From DUML01 sp050949905 (GTDB lineage: Bacteria; Bacillota; Desulfitobacteriia; Desulfitobacteriales; Syntrophobotulaceae): a stretch of DNA of 64,000 nt. The position numbers were made by a program, and so were the translations under genes. Shown one piece after another: positions 32,860 through 40,829 of this stretch; the first letter of the stretch is position 1, and every line of letters begins with the position of its first letter. Under the pieces are notes generated by a model. The model was not told the DNA's origin. It saw only the letters and a program-made list of their open reading frames with translations, and ran no database searches. Location of the stretch: NCBI GenBank assembly GCA_050949905.1, contig JBMNGP010000003.1:62001-126000 (forward strand). Reading direction: 5' to 3'.

Positions 32860-33041
32860 TGCATAAAACAAATTCAATCTTTCTTAGAGAACTTAGAAAA
32901 TATAAAGACCATTTAACGAAGCAGCAGTTTAAGACTCTGCGGGGACAAGTAATAAACGGAGATTGTGAGGGCGCAAAAAAGGGTCTTAAGAAAATATTGA
33001 ACAGGAGAATGCAGCATGAACATACAAAAAATATCTGTTGA
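32859..33041 (+). CDS. Small basic phage protein of unknown function
   Basis: A 60-residue Lys/Arg-rich helical protein (LRELRKYKDHLTKQQFKTLR). It starts on the last base of the small terminase gene and overlaps the methyltransferase gene by 26 bases. Proteins of this size and pattern are frequent at this place in gut Firmicute prophages. Function is unknown. Confidence 0.6.
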   Translation: MHKTNSIFLRELRKYKDHLTKQQFKTLRGQVINGDCEGAKKGLKKILNRRMQHEHTKNIC

Positions 33042-34314
33042 AAAACTTAATCCAGCAGTATACAACCCGCGCAAGGATTTAAAACCTGGCGATAAGGAAT
33101 ATGAAAAGCTAAAACGGTCAATAGAGGAATTTGGCTATGTGGAGCCTGTTATCTGGAACCAAAAAACAGGTAATGTGGTAGGCGGGCATCAACGCTTAAA
33201 GGTTTTGCTGGACTTGGGACAGACTGAGATAGACTGCGTTGTAGTGGATCTTGACCCGCAGAGAGAAAAAGCGCTTAATCTTGCTCTTAATAAGATTCAG
33301 GGAGAGTGGGACGAGAATAAACTGGCTGAACTGATGGCTGAGTTGGACGCAGGTGCATTTGATGTTTCGCTTACAGGGTTTGACGCTTCTGAAATAGACG
33401 AACTGCTTAACCGATGGTATTCCAAAGAGGCGGTACAAGACAGCTTTGACATAGATAAAGCGCATGAGGAAATCATGCAGCGCGAGCCGGTAACGAAGCG
33501 GGGCGATATCTGGCTTCTTGGAAATCACCGTTTGATGTGCGGCGACTCTACGAAGGATGAGGATTTTGAGAAGTTGATGGACGGATGTCACGCACAGATG
33601 GCAGTGACTTCCCCGCCATATGGGGTAGGCAAAGAATATGAAAAAGCTGGGATTGAGCCATGGTTTGAAACAGTACGCCCAGTGATTAGAAACTTGTGCA
33701 GGTATGCAGATATTGTCTGCTGGAACTTAGGTGATCTATATGCAACCGGCTCCCAGTTTATTGAACCCACCAGCGTGTACAGCGTGAATATGTTTTTGGA
33801 CAATGGCTATCGACCTATCTGGATCCGTATTTGGAAGAAGCAGGGGCAAAACTTCGGTGTAGGCCCCTATCACCTTGTTTCAAATAAGCCGGTACAGCAT
33901 TATGAGTATATTTCAGCCTTCAGTAATAAAGGCGAGACTGAGGAATATAACGATCAGGAATATGTATGGCTTTCGGCCTTTGCGGGACACAGTTATAAAT
34001 TTGTGAAACGGCTTACAAAGGAAGAACGCAAGAAATGGGGCTATGCTGGCATATGGGAAATGACGACTGTCAGGGCAAACAAGGAGCATCCGGCAATGTT
34101 CCCTGTGGAGCTTCCATGGCGGTGCATCAAAATGCACAGCGATAAGGGCGGTATTGTGCTTGAACCGTTCTCCGGTAGCGGAACCACTATAATTGCGGCT
34201 GAACAGACCGAGCGTAAATGCTATGCGATGGAATTATCACCTATTTACTGTGATTTAGCTGTTAAGCGCTGGGAGGAATTCACCGGTGAAAAAGCCATCA
34301 AACTGGAGGGTTAA
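33016..34314 (+). CDS. DNA methyltransferase with N-terminal ParB-like domain (first of pair)
   Basis: A 432-residue fusion. Residues about 1-110 resemble the ParB N-terminal domain (NPRKDLKPGD, VGGHQRLKVL). The C-terminal part is an amino-methyltransferase with the catalytic motif SPPY near residue 198 and the later S-adenosylmethionine motif EPFSGSGTT near residue 380. SPPY coming first is the beta-class order, giving N6-adenine or N4-cytosine methylation. It probably protects phage DNA from host restriction. A second such fusion follows 5 bases later. Confidence 0.88.
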   Translation: MNIQKISVEKLNPAVYNPRKDLKPGDKEYEKLKRSIEEFGYVEPVIWNQKTGNVVGGHQRLKVLLDLGQTEIDCVVVDLDPQREKALNLALNKIQGEWDENKLAELMAELDAGAFDVSLTGFDASEIDELLNRWYSKEAVQDSFDIDKAHEEIMQREPVTKRGDIWLLGNHRLMCGDSTKDEDFEKLMDGCHAQMAVTSPPYGVGKEYEKAGIEPWFETVRPVIRNLCRYADIVCWNLGDLYATGSQFIEPTSVYSVNMFLDNGYRPIWIRIWKKQGQNFGVGPYHLVSNKPVQHYEYISAFSNKGETEEYNDQEYVWLSAFAGHSYKFVKRLTKEERKKWGYAGIWEMTTVRANKEHPAMFPVELPWRCIKMHSDKGGIVLEPFSGSGTTIIAAEQTERKCYAMELSPIYCDLAVKRWEEFTGEKAIKLEG

Positions 34315-34319
34315 GATTT

Positions 34320-35573
34320 ATGGATATACTGAAAATACCAGCAGAAAAATTAAAACCTTCGAAATATAATCCGCGGAAGGATTTAAAGCCGGGCGACCCT
34401 GAATATGAAAAATTACGTCGGTCTATTGAAGAGTTTGGATATGTAGAGCCGGTCATATGGAACAAACGAACCGGGAATATTGTCGGCGGTCATCAGCGAT
34501 ATAAGGTATTGACAGCTTTGGGGTATAAGGAGATCGACTGTGTTGTAGTTGATTTGGATGAACAGCGGGAAAAGGCGCTCAATGTTGCACTGAATAAAAT
34601 CAGTGGCGAGTTTGATATTCCGCTTTTGACCGATCTGCTTATGGACTTGAATGAAGATGGCTTTGACATTTACCTTACCGGGTTTGATGCCGCGGAAATC
34701 GATGAGTTGTTCCGCGATAAAACAACCACAAATGTCAAAGAGGATAATTTCGATGCAGAAAAGGCAGCAGCAGAGATTAAAGCTCCGGTTACCAAAAAGG
34801 GCGATATATGGACGCTTGGCGGCCACCGGCTGATGTGCGGTGATAGCACCCTGCTTTCAGACGTGCAAAAGCTGATGGATGGCCAAAAGGCGAGGTTTGT
34901 TTTCACTGACCCGCCTTGGAACGTGGATTATGGTTCAGATACCAAGCATCCGAGCTGGAAGCCAAGGCAAATTCTAAATGACAAGATGAGCACCGAAGAA
35001 TTCGGCGCTTTTTTATTGCGCGCTTTTAATTGCATGAAAGAGGTTTCTGAAGCCGGATGCATGACCTATGTGGTAATGAGTGCTCAGGAATGGGGCAGTT
35101 TGATGAACGTCATGCGTGAGGTAGGGTATCACTGGTCGAGCACAATTATATGGAAAAAGGACAGCCTGGTACTATCCAGAAAGGACTATCATACCCAGTA
35201 CGAGCCGATCTGGTATGGCTGGCTTGAAGGGACACGTCTTTGCCCGCTTAAAGACCGTAAACAGTCAGATGTTTGGGAGATCCCCCGTCCTAAAGTATCG
35301 GAGGAGCACCCCACCATGAAGCCGGTTTCGCTTGTAGCAAAGGCAATGCTCAACAGTTCCCATACTGGAGATTTAGCCCTTGACCTGTTCGGTGGTTCTG
35401 GTACGACAATGATTGCGGCGCAGCAGACCGGGCGGGTTTGTTTTATGATGGAGCTTGACCCGAAATACTGCGATGTGATTGTAAAGCGCTATGTTTCACA
35501 ATTTGGAGCAGATTCAGTATTCTTGGTGTCAGGTAGCGAAAAAATACCTTACGCGGAAACACAGATTGCTTAA
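34320..35573 (+). CDS. DNA methyltransferase with N-terminal ParB-like domain (second of pair)
   Basis: A 417-residue paralog of the preceding protein. The N-terminal ParB-like part is closely similar (NPRKDLKPGDPEYEKLRRSI). The catalytic motif is DPPW (TDPPWNVDYG) rather than SPPY, and the SAM motif is DLFGGSGTT. The different motifs suggest a different target base or site. The N-terminal domains are much more alike than the methylase parts, as if one ParB-like module had been reused. A terminator follows, ending this transcription block. Confidence 0.88.
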   Translation: MDILKIPAEKLKPSKYNPRKDLKPGDPEYEKLRRSIEEFGYVEPVIWNKRTGNIVGGHQRYKVLTALGYKEIDCVVVDLDEQREKALNVALNKISGEFDIPLLTDLLMDLNEDGFDIYLTGFDAAEIDELFRDKTTTNVKEDNFDAEKAAAEIKAPVTKKGDIWTLGGHRLMCGDSTLLSDVQKLMDGQKARFVFTDPPWNVDYGSDTKHPSWKPRQILNDKMSTEEFGAFLLRAFNCMKEVSEAGCMTYVVMSAQEWGSLMNVMREVGYHWSSTIIWKKDSLVLSRKDYHTQYEPIWYGWLEGTRLCPLKDRKQSDVWEIPRPKVSEEHPTMKPVSLVAKAMLNSSHTGDLALDLFGGSGTTMIAAQQTGRVCFMMELDPKYCDVIVKRYVSQFGADSVFLVSGSEKIPYAETQIA

Positions 35574-35614
35574 AAATGTCCTTGCTTTCCCCTCAAAACA
35601 GAGCGTTAATGTAC

Positions 35615-35644
35615 CCCACCAAAAAGGAAAGGTGGGATTTTTTA
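35615..35644 (+). terminator. Intrinsic terminator after the methyltransferases, start of the amidoligase cassette
   Basis: CCCACC..GGTGGG with a 10-nt loop is followed by ATTTTTT. It separates the methyltransferase genes from the next module. Confidence 0.75.
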
Positions 35645-35689
35645 TGGGAATCAGAAATGCTTTAGCTTGTTTGAGGGGAGGTGTATGGC

Positions 35690-36382
35690 ATGAACAATAA
35701 CAGCTTTCGCTTTTCACAGAAGGTTGTCGGTCAGGAGAGAAAAGCCATTGCCTCAGTCATAGCTGAAGCCCTTGAAGGCCAGGTGCGCTATGCCGGAGCA
35801 CCGGGGTTTATGTATGAGGTTAACGACGAGAAATCCGCTGGCAGCTGGACGGTTGACAGGGACAGTGTGGTTCACTCACCGAAAATCAGTCTTAATGAAA
35901 TCAAAAGCATCCGTTCTGTTATTGACGCGCTGAATATGGCGGGCTTATCAGCAGAGGGAACCATGACAATTACTCTTTTTTTGGAGGGCTTTAGCGAGAC
36001 AAGCCTTGAAAACCTTAATAATATGCTGGCCAGCAAAGAGACATTGATAAAGAAAGCGATGTCGATTGAACGGGAACTTGAAGTATTAACTGAAAATGAT
36101 GAGATTTCCTTCTCTTTCTGGAACGCGACCCTAAATGCTGATGAAGTGCAGACATATATAACGCTGGCAAAGCAAATGGCAGAACAGGCAAAAGCACAGA
36201 AGCGAGTGCTGCGCAACGAAAAACCAGCAGATAATGAAAAATATGCTTTTCGCTGTTTCCTGCTTAGGTTGGGATTTATAGGTGATAACTTCAAAACTGA
36301 ACGCAAGGTGCTGCTTTCAAGGCTGTCCGGCAACGGGGCGTACCGGAAAGGCAGAGCAAAGGCGGTGGACGAAAATGAATGA
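35690..36382 (+). CDS. Catalytically degenerate amidoligase paralog (pseudo-amidoligase)
   Basis: The protein is 230 residues from the ATG at 35690 (ribosome site GAGGGGAGG). No family is obvious at first sight. It aligns along its length with the amidoligase encoded at 37079. The last 45 residues are clearly homologous (DNEKYAFRCFLLRLGFIGDN versus ENEKFAMRTYLNRIGLIGDE). The middle also matches (ASKETLIKKAM versus ASKNDLFYKAL). At the active-site positions it has lost the key residues: HIHID becomes TITLF, and IELRGFN becomes ISFSFWN. About 55 residues before that last motif are missing. I infer a non-catalytic partner or regulator of the amidoligase. The homology is my own reading. Confidence 0.65.
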   Translation: MNNNSFRFSQKVVGQERKAIASVIAEALEGQVRYAGAPGFMYEVNDEKSAGSWTVDRDSVVHSPKISLNEIKSIRSVIDALNMAGLSAEGTMTITLFLEGFSETSLENLNNMLASKETLIKKAMSIERELEVLTENDEISFSFWNATLNADEVQTYITLAKQMAEQAKAQKRVLRNEKPADNEKYAFRCFLLRLGFIGDNFKTERKVLLSRLSGNGAYRKGRAKAVDENE

Positions 36383-36710
36383 TTTTCATAGCACCGCCTT
36401 CTTTGTCAAGCATCCGTTTAGGATTGAGGATCTAAAAGTGCCGCATCGGTATGAGACGAGGAAACGATTTGCAGTTGTAAAAACCATCGAGATTTCAAAG
36501 ATTGACTATGACAACTTCGTTGCCGACCTATGCGTTGACCGCACATTTATTGAGGAAAACAAAGGGTTTTGTCACGTTAATGAGGATGGAGTGTGGCTTT
36601 GCTTGCTGGTTAAGCAGCGGGGACAGTCTGATGGAGTGTTGGTAATGCCGGATGGTAGAGATTATCCAAAGTATGCCGCATATTATCCTGGAGAGGAGGA
36701 CGAGCTATGA
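36375..36710 (+). CDS. Phage protein of unknown function in the amidoligase cassette
   Basis: The protein is 111 residues from the ATG at 36375, which overlaps the end of the preceding gene by 8 bases. It begins MNDFHSTAFFVKHPFRIEDL and has a mixed, aromatic-rich sequence. No known catalytic motif is seen. The stop overlaps the DUF4314 gene by ATGA. Its fixed place between the amidoligase paralog and DUF4314 marks it as part of the module. Its job is unknown. Confidence 0.65.
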   Translation: MNDFHSTAFFVKHPFRIEDLKVPHRYETRKRFAVVKTIEISKIDYDNFVADLCVDRTFIEENKGFCHVNEDGVWLCLLVKQRGQSDGVLVMPDGRDYPKYAAYYPGEEDEL

Positions 36711-36937
36711 GTGTAAGAGGCTTTCCTTCAAAAGAAACAGTCCTTCGCCTTAAAGAGCAGTATCCGCCGGGAACACGCGTTGAGCTTATCTGCATGGATG
36801 ATCCGTACTCTAAGCTGAAACCTGGAGACCAAGGAACAGTATCTTTCGTGGATGATATCGGAACTGTTCATATCAACTGGGACTGCGGTTCTTCTTTGGG
36901 TGTAGCCTATGGTATAGATGTGATCAGAAAGCTGTAA
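36707..36937 (+). CDS. DUF4314 domain protein
   Basis: A 76-residue protein with the DUF4314 pattern: LKEQYPPGTRVELICMDD, then LKPGDQGTVSFVDDIGTVHI and GSSLGVAYGIDVIRK. The predicted fold is a small SH3-like beta barrel. It is common in mobile elements and phages of Firmicutes, often beside the amidoligase gene. Function is unknown. Confidence 0.85.
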   Translation: MSVRGFPSKETVLRLKEQYPPGTRVELICMDDPYSKLKPGDQGTVSFVDDIGTVHINWDCGSSLGVAYGIDVIRKL

Positions 36938-37078
36938 ATGTACACAATTCAAGATGTGTAAAATTGTTCAAAATCCAGTGGAAACTCACGCAGAATTGCC
37001 TTGCTATCCTGTGTTTTCAATGGCCTAATGTACACTGCCAAAGGGCAAAAAACACAGAGAAAGCGAGGAGAAAGCGCA
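36938..37078 (+). other. Intergenic region with inverted repeat before the amidoligase
   Basis: 141 bases without a gene. Near its start TACACA and TGTGTA form an inverted repeat eight bases apart, nested with AATT words (36940-36976). TGTACA occurs again at 37029. This may be an operator or an RNA structure controlling the amidoligase. It ends with GAGGAG, the ribosome site. Confidence 0.4.
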
Positions 37079-37978
37079 ATGCTTACAACGAGATTTGGAA
37101 TCGAGGTAGAATTGACGGGGATTACAAGAAAACAAGCGGCAAAAACTGCAGCAGCTTTTCTTGGAGGGAGGGTTGAATCCAGCGGAGATTATTACGATAC
37201 CCAAAAGGTTATTGCACCGGATGGACGGATATGGAAATTCATGAGCGACGGGAGCATCCGGACTCAGAAAAAGGAAAACGGCAGGATTGTGGCGGCTGGC
37301 CGGGAATATAGCGTCGAGTTGGTAAGCCCGATACTGACATACTGCGAAGACATTGAAACCCTGCAGGAATTGATAAGGAGGCTTCGCAAGGCTGGAGGTT
37401 TTGCAAACACAAGCTGTGGAATTCATATCCATATAGACGGGGCAAACCACACGCCGCGAAGCATTCGTAATTTTATCAACATTATCGCCAGTAAGAATGA
37501 CCTTTTCTATAAGGCATTGCAGATTGCACCGGACAGGATGCGGTTTTGCAAAAAGATGGATGCAGCACTGGTTGAGAAGATGAACCGGCGTAAGCCCAAA
37601 ACCATGGCGGCGATTGAAAGTATATGGTACGAAGGTTACAGCGAAAGCCGAAGCACCCATTACCACAATAGCAGGTACCATTTTTTGAACCTGCACAGCT
37701 TTTTTAACGGCAACGGGACTATTGAGCTTCGAGGCTTTAACAGCGAACTTCATGCGGGGAAAATCAGAAGCTACATAGTGCTTGCCCTTGCGCTAAACCA
37801 TCAGGCATTAACCCAAAAATGTGCTTCCAGCAAGAAACCGCAGGTTGAAAACGAGAAATTTGCCATGCGGACATACCTCAACCGCATAGGGCTTATCGGC
37901 GACGAGTTCAAAAACTGCCGGGAGCACCTTTGCAAACATCTCGATGGCAACGCGGCATGGCGGTTTCGGGCAGCATAG
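37079..37978 (+). CDS. Phage amidoligase (COOH-NH2 ligase of the glutamine synthetase-like fold)
   Basis: The protein is 299 residues from the ATG at 37079. It has the amidoligase family signatures: FGIEVELTG (Glu9, Glu11), EYSVELVSPIL (Glu80), CGIHIHID (His116, His118) and TIELRGFNSE (Glu216, Arg218). The acidic and histidine residues should bind Mg-ATP. The family joins a carboxyl to an amino group, often using glutamate-like substrates. A gamma-glutamylcyclotransferase-like gene lies 62 bases downstream, a pairing described for phage amidoligases. The last 45 residues are shared with the paralog at 35690. The substrate is unknown: peptidoglycan, a tail protein or a small molecule are possible. 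Confidence 0.85.
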   Translation: MLTTRFGIEVELTGITRKQAAKTAAAFLGGRVESSGDYYDTQKVIAPDGRIWKFMSDGSIRTQKKENGRIVAAGREYSVELVSPILTYCEDIETLQELIRRLRKAGGFANTSCGIHIHIDGANHTPRSIRNFINIIASKNDLFYKALQIAPDRMRFCKKMDAALVEKMNRRKPKTMAAIESIWYEGYSESRSTHYHNSRYHFLNLHSFFNGNGTIELRGFNSELHAGKIRSYIVLALALNHQALTQKCASSKKPQVENEKFAMRTYLNRIGLIGDEFKNCREHLCKHLDGNAAWRFRAA

Positions 37979-38040
37979 ATAGCCAGGCGCTGGGGGCGGA
38001 GAGCCGCCCCTGCCTTGGTAAACACAAGGAGGATGATACG

Positions 38041-38508
38041 ATGAGCAAAGAAAAAGGAACAATATATTTAGCATACGGAAGCAATCTGAATTTAAGGCAG
38101 ATGGCATACCGCTGCCCAACGGCAAAAGTGCTGGGGAGTGCAAAACTCACAGGATACCGGCTGTTATTCAGAGGAGGGAATGGCGGCGCAGTAGCGACAA
38201 TAGAAAAACAAAAAGGTGAAAGTGTACCGGTACTGCTTTGGAGAATCATGCCTAATGACGAGGAAGCGCTGGACCGATATGAAGGTTATCCGCATCTATA
38301 CAGGAAAGAAACAGTTAAGGTGCGTTTCAAAGGGCAGTGGGTGTCCGCAATGGTGTATATCATGAATGAAGGTAGACCTTTGGGAGCACCGAGTCGTTAC
38401 TATTACGAGGTGATTCGGCACGGATATATAGACGCGGGTTTTGATATTTCAGTTCTCAATAAAGCGGTACGCGATTCAGTTTCAGCGGCAGAGAAGTCTG
38501 AGGTGTAG
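38041..38508 (+). CDS. Gamma-glutamylcyclotransferase-like protein (AIG2 family)
   Basis: A 155-residue protein with the family glycine loop IYLAYGSNLNLRQM at about residues 8-21 and the acid-bearing segment EEALDRYEGYPHLYRKE, which supplies the catalytic Glu. The family releases 5-oxoproline from gamma-glutamyl amides. Next to an amidoligase this could trim or reverse the amide bond formed by it. The start is preceded by AAGGAGG. The DUF5049 gene begins 3 bases after its stop. Confidence 0.87.
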   Translation: MSKEKGTIYLAYGSNLNLRQMAYRCPTAKVLGSAKLTGYRLLFRGGNGGAVATIEKQKGESVPVLLWRIMPNDEEALDRYEGYPHLYRKETVKVRFKGQWVSAMVYIMNEGRPLGAPSRYYYEVIRHGYIDAGFDISVLNKAVRDSVSAAEKSEV

Positions 38509-38511
38509 GAC

Positions 38512-38706
38512 ATGGGTAACGAAAATCTGATAACTGATAAGATTTACCGGCAGATAATTGTCATACGGGACAGCGGTGTCTGCAATATGTTTGATTTGCC
38601 AAGAGTGCAGGAGGAGGCATACAAAAAGGGTTTTTATGAATTGGTGGTCTTTCTAAATGAACACAAAAAAGAATATGCCGAGTTTATCCTGACAGGCAAA
38701 CGATAA
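38512..38706 (+). CDS. DUF5049 domain protein
   Basis: A 64-residue protein that matches the DUF5049 pattern: ITDKIYRQIIVIRDSGVCNM then FYELVVFLNEHKKEYAEFIL. It is small and helical. It regularly follows amidoligase and cyclotransferase genes in Firmicute phages and mobile elements. Function is unknown. A terminator lies after it, closing the cassette. Confidence 0.8.
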   Translation: MGNENLITDKIYRQIIVIRDSGVCNMFDLPRVQEEAYKKGFYELVVFLNEHKKEYAEFILTGKR

Positions 38707-38747
38707 CAGTAATAACGTAACAGGCTTCATAGAAATCCACTAACGAG

Positions 38748-38777
38748 AGGAACTTCATCCCTGAGGTTCCTTTTTTC
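38748..38777 (+). terminator. Intrinsic terminator closing the amidoligase cassette
   Basis: AGGAAC..GTTCCT with a 12-nt loop is followed by TTTTTT, 41 bases after the DUF5049 stop and just before the large terminase ribosome site. Confidence 0.7.
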
Positions 38778-38808
38778 TTGCTCAATTTTAGGAAAGGAGG
38801 CGGCAAAG

Positions 38809-40410
38809 CTGCGGAAGTTAAAACGGTATAAACCAACAAAGTTTATGGCGGAAGATTCTCGATATGACAAGGAAGCGGCGGATGCCGCTGTTACTTTTAT
38901 AAACTGCTTGAAGCATACCAAGGGCGAATGGTATGGGATGCCTTTTGAACTCATTGACTGGCAGGAACAAATTGTCCGGGATATATTCGGAATCTTGAAA
39001 CCTAACGGATACCGGCAGTTTAACACTGCCTATATAGAAATCCCAAAAAAGCAGGGTAAGAGCGAGCTTGCAGCGGCAATCGCTTTATACCTGACATGCG
39101 GTGATTTCGAGCATGGTGGCGAGGTTTACGGGTGTGCATCTGACCGTCAGCAGGCATCCATTGTTTTCGACGTTGCGGTAGATATGGTGGAACAGTGTCC
39201 GGCATTAAAGTCTCGAATTAAACCAATGCTGTCGCAGAAGCGGCTGGTATATAAACCGTTAGGCAGTTTTTATCAGGTGCTTTCAGCGGAGGCATATACG
39301 AAACATGGGCTAAACGTCCATGGTGTGGTATTTGACGAACTTCATGCCCAGCCAAACCGGGATCTTTATGATGTAATGCTTCACGGATCTGGCGATGCAA
39401 GAAAGCAGCCGCTGTTTTTCCTGATTACAACTGCTGGCACCGACCGCAATTCCATCTGCTGGGAAGTGCATCAAAAGGCAGAGGATATTCTGCAGGGACG
39501 TAAGATAGATCCGACTTTCTACCCTGTTATCTACAGCGCATCCGATACCGACGACTGGACAAGTGAAAAGGTATGGAGAAAGGTTAATCCGTCACTAGGC
39601 ATTACAGTTGACATCGAAAAACTGAGGGTGGCTTGTGAAAATGCCAAGCAAAACCCCGCAGAGGAAAATTTATTCCGTCAGCTCCGCTTAAATCAGTGGG
39701 TGAAACAATCGGTGCGCTGGATGCCAATGGATAAATGGGATAAGTGTGCATTTCCTGTTGATGCGGAAAAATTGCGCGGCAGAACCTGTTACGGTGGACT
39801 TGACCTGTCATCTACTACCGATATTACTGCATTTGTACTGGTGTTTCCGCCGCTTGATGAATCGGACAAATATCAGATACTGCCTTTTTTCTGGATACCG
39901 GAGGAGAATATCGATCAGCGTGTGCGGAGAGATCACGTACCTTATGATGTCTGGGAGCGGCAGGGCTTTTTATATACCACTGAGGGTAACGTGGTGCATT
40001 ACGGTTTTATCGAGACTTTTATTGAGGAGCTCGGGATGAAATATAACATTAAGGAAATAGCCTTTGACCGCTGGGGAGCAATTCAGATGACGCAAAACCT
40101 CGAGGCCTTGGGCTTTACGGTTGTTCCGTTCGGCCAGGGTTTCAAAGATATGTCGCCGCCTACAAAAGAGTTGATGAAGCTGACATTGGAAGAACGCATC
40201 GCCCATGGTGGCCATCCAGTACTGCGCTGGATGATGGACAATATCTATGTCAAAACTGATCCAGCTGGAAACATAAAGCCTGATAAAGAAAAATCCACCG
40301 AGAAGATAGACGGCGCGGTGGCGCTCATTATGGCATTGGATAGAGCAATTCGTGGAGGCAATAGCAATGGCGGCTCTATCTATGATTTGCGGGGTTTATT
40401 GTCAATATAA
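38809..40410 (+). CDS. Phage terminase large subunit
   Basis: 533 residues if it starts at CTG 38809. This is supported by the perfect GGAAAGGAGG site 8 bases upstream and by an N-terminus (LRKLKRYKPTKFMAED) that matches the family. The first ATG (38845) has no ribosome site. The ATPase has a Walker A-like EIPKKQGKSE and Walker B VVFDELHA. The nuclease domain includes GGLDLSSTTD and the late acidic region STEKIDGAVAL. It cuts and pumps DNA into the head. It is followed by the toxin-antitoxin insertion and then the portal gene. Confidence 0.92.
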   Translation: MRKLKRYKPTKFMAEDSRYDKEAADAAVTFINCLKHTKGEWYGMPFELIDWQEQIVRDIFGILKPNGYRQFNTAYIEIPKKQGKSELAAAIALYLTCGDFEHGGEVYGCASDRQQASIVFDVAVDMVEQCPALKSRIKPMLSQKRLVYKPLGSFYQVLSAEAYTKHGLNVHGVVFDELHAQPNRDLYDVMLHGSGDARKQPLFFLITTAGTDRNSICWEVHQKAEDILQGRKIDPTFYPVIYSASDTDDWTSEKVWRKVNPSLGITVDIEKLRVACENAKQNPAEENLFRQLRLNQWVKQSVRWMPMDKWDKCAFPVDAEKLRGRTCYGGLDLSSTTDITAFVLVFPPLDESDKYQILPFFWIPEENIDQRVRRDHVPYDVWERQGFLYTTEGNVVHYGFIETFIEELGMKYNIKEIAFDRWGAIQMTQNLEALGFTVVPFGQGFKDMSPPTKELMKLTLEERIAHGGHPVLRWMMDNIYVKTDPAGNIKPDKEKSTEKIDGAVALIMALDRAIRGGNSNGGSIYDLRGLLSI

Positions 40411-40423
40411 AATTAACCTAAGA

Positions 40424-40486
40424 GGTAAATTGTATATTGACAACGTCATTCAAAAGTGCTATGATAAATTTACCTGGGAGGTAAAG
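40424..40486 (+). promoter_or_regulatory. Promoter and operator of the HigBA-type module
   Basis: TTGACA (40437) - 17 bp - TATGAT (40460) is a strong promoter. It is framed by the inverted repeat GGTAAATT (40424-40431) and AATTTACC (40467-40474), with a third GGTAAA at 40480. These are likely sites for autorepression by the antitoxin. Confidence 0.75.
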
Positions 40487-40496
40487 AGGTGACATT

Positions 40497-40796
40497 TTGC
40501 TTCAGATAATTTACAAGTCTAATAGTTTAGAGCGTATATGCACAAATTATACAATAGCGAAACGAAAATATGGAGAGAGAATGGCCAGGCTTATACATCA
40601 ACGAGTTGATGAGTTGAAATCCGCAGTATCGGTTGAGATGCTTATTCAATACTCAATCGGCAGATGTCATCCTCTTGAAGGCGATAGAAAAGGTGAATAT
40701 GCCATGGATTTAGTACACCCATATCGCTTAATATTTGAACAAAACAAAACGGATATCCAGGTAGTAAGAATTGTTAATATTGAAGACTACCACTAA
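40497..40796 (+). CDS. higB: HigB/RelE-family toxin
   Basis: The protein is 99 residues from a TTG start at 40497 after GAGGTG. It has the HigB/RelE pattern, with a basic helical centre (AKRKYGERMARLIHQRVDELK), HPLEGDRKGEYAMDLVHPYRLIF and a C-terminal VRIVNIEDYH. The family cleaves mRNA on the ribosome. It precedes the antitoxin gene, as is usual for the higBA order. The module sits between large terminase and portal genes and has its own promoter, so it is cargo rather than a virion gene. Confidence 0.85.
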   Translation: MLQIIYKSNSLERICTNYTIAKRKYGERMARLIHQRVDELKSAVSVEMLIQYSIGRCHPLEGDRKGEYAMDLVHPYRLIFEQNKTDIQVVRIVNIEDYH

Positions 40797-40829
40797 TTTG
40801 TTGTAGTTATGTGGTAAGGAGGATTTTAT

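Noticed and set aside
37025..37753. 242-codon minus-strand frame across the amidoligase
   Set aside because: The length alone is striking, but the plus strand encodes a clear amidoligase with conserved motifs and a good ribosome site. The minus frame has a Cys/Pro-rich, low-information product typical of antisense shadow frames.
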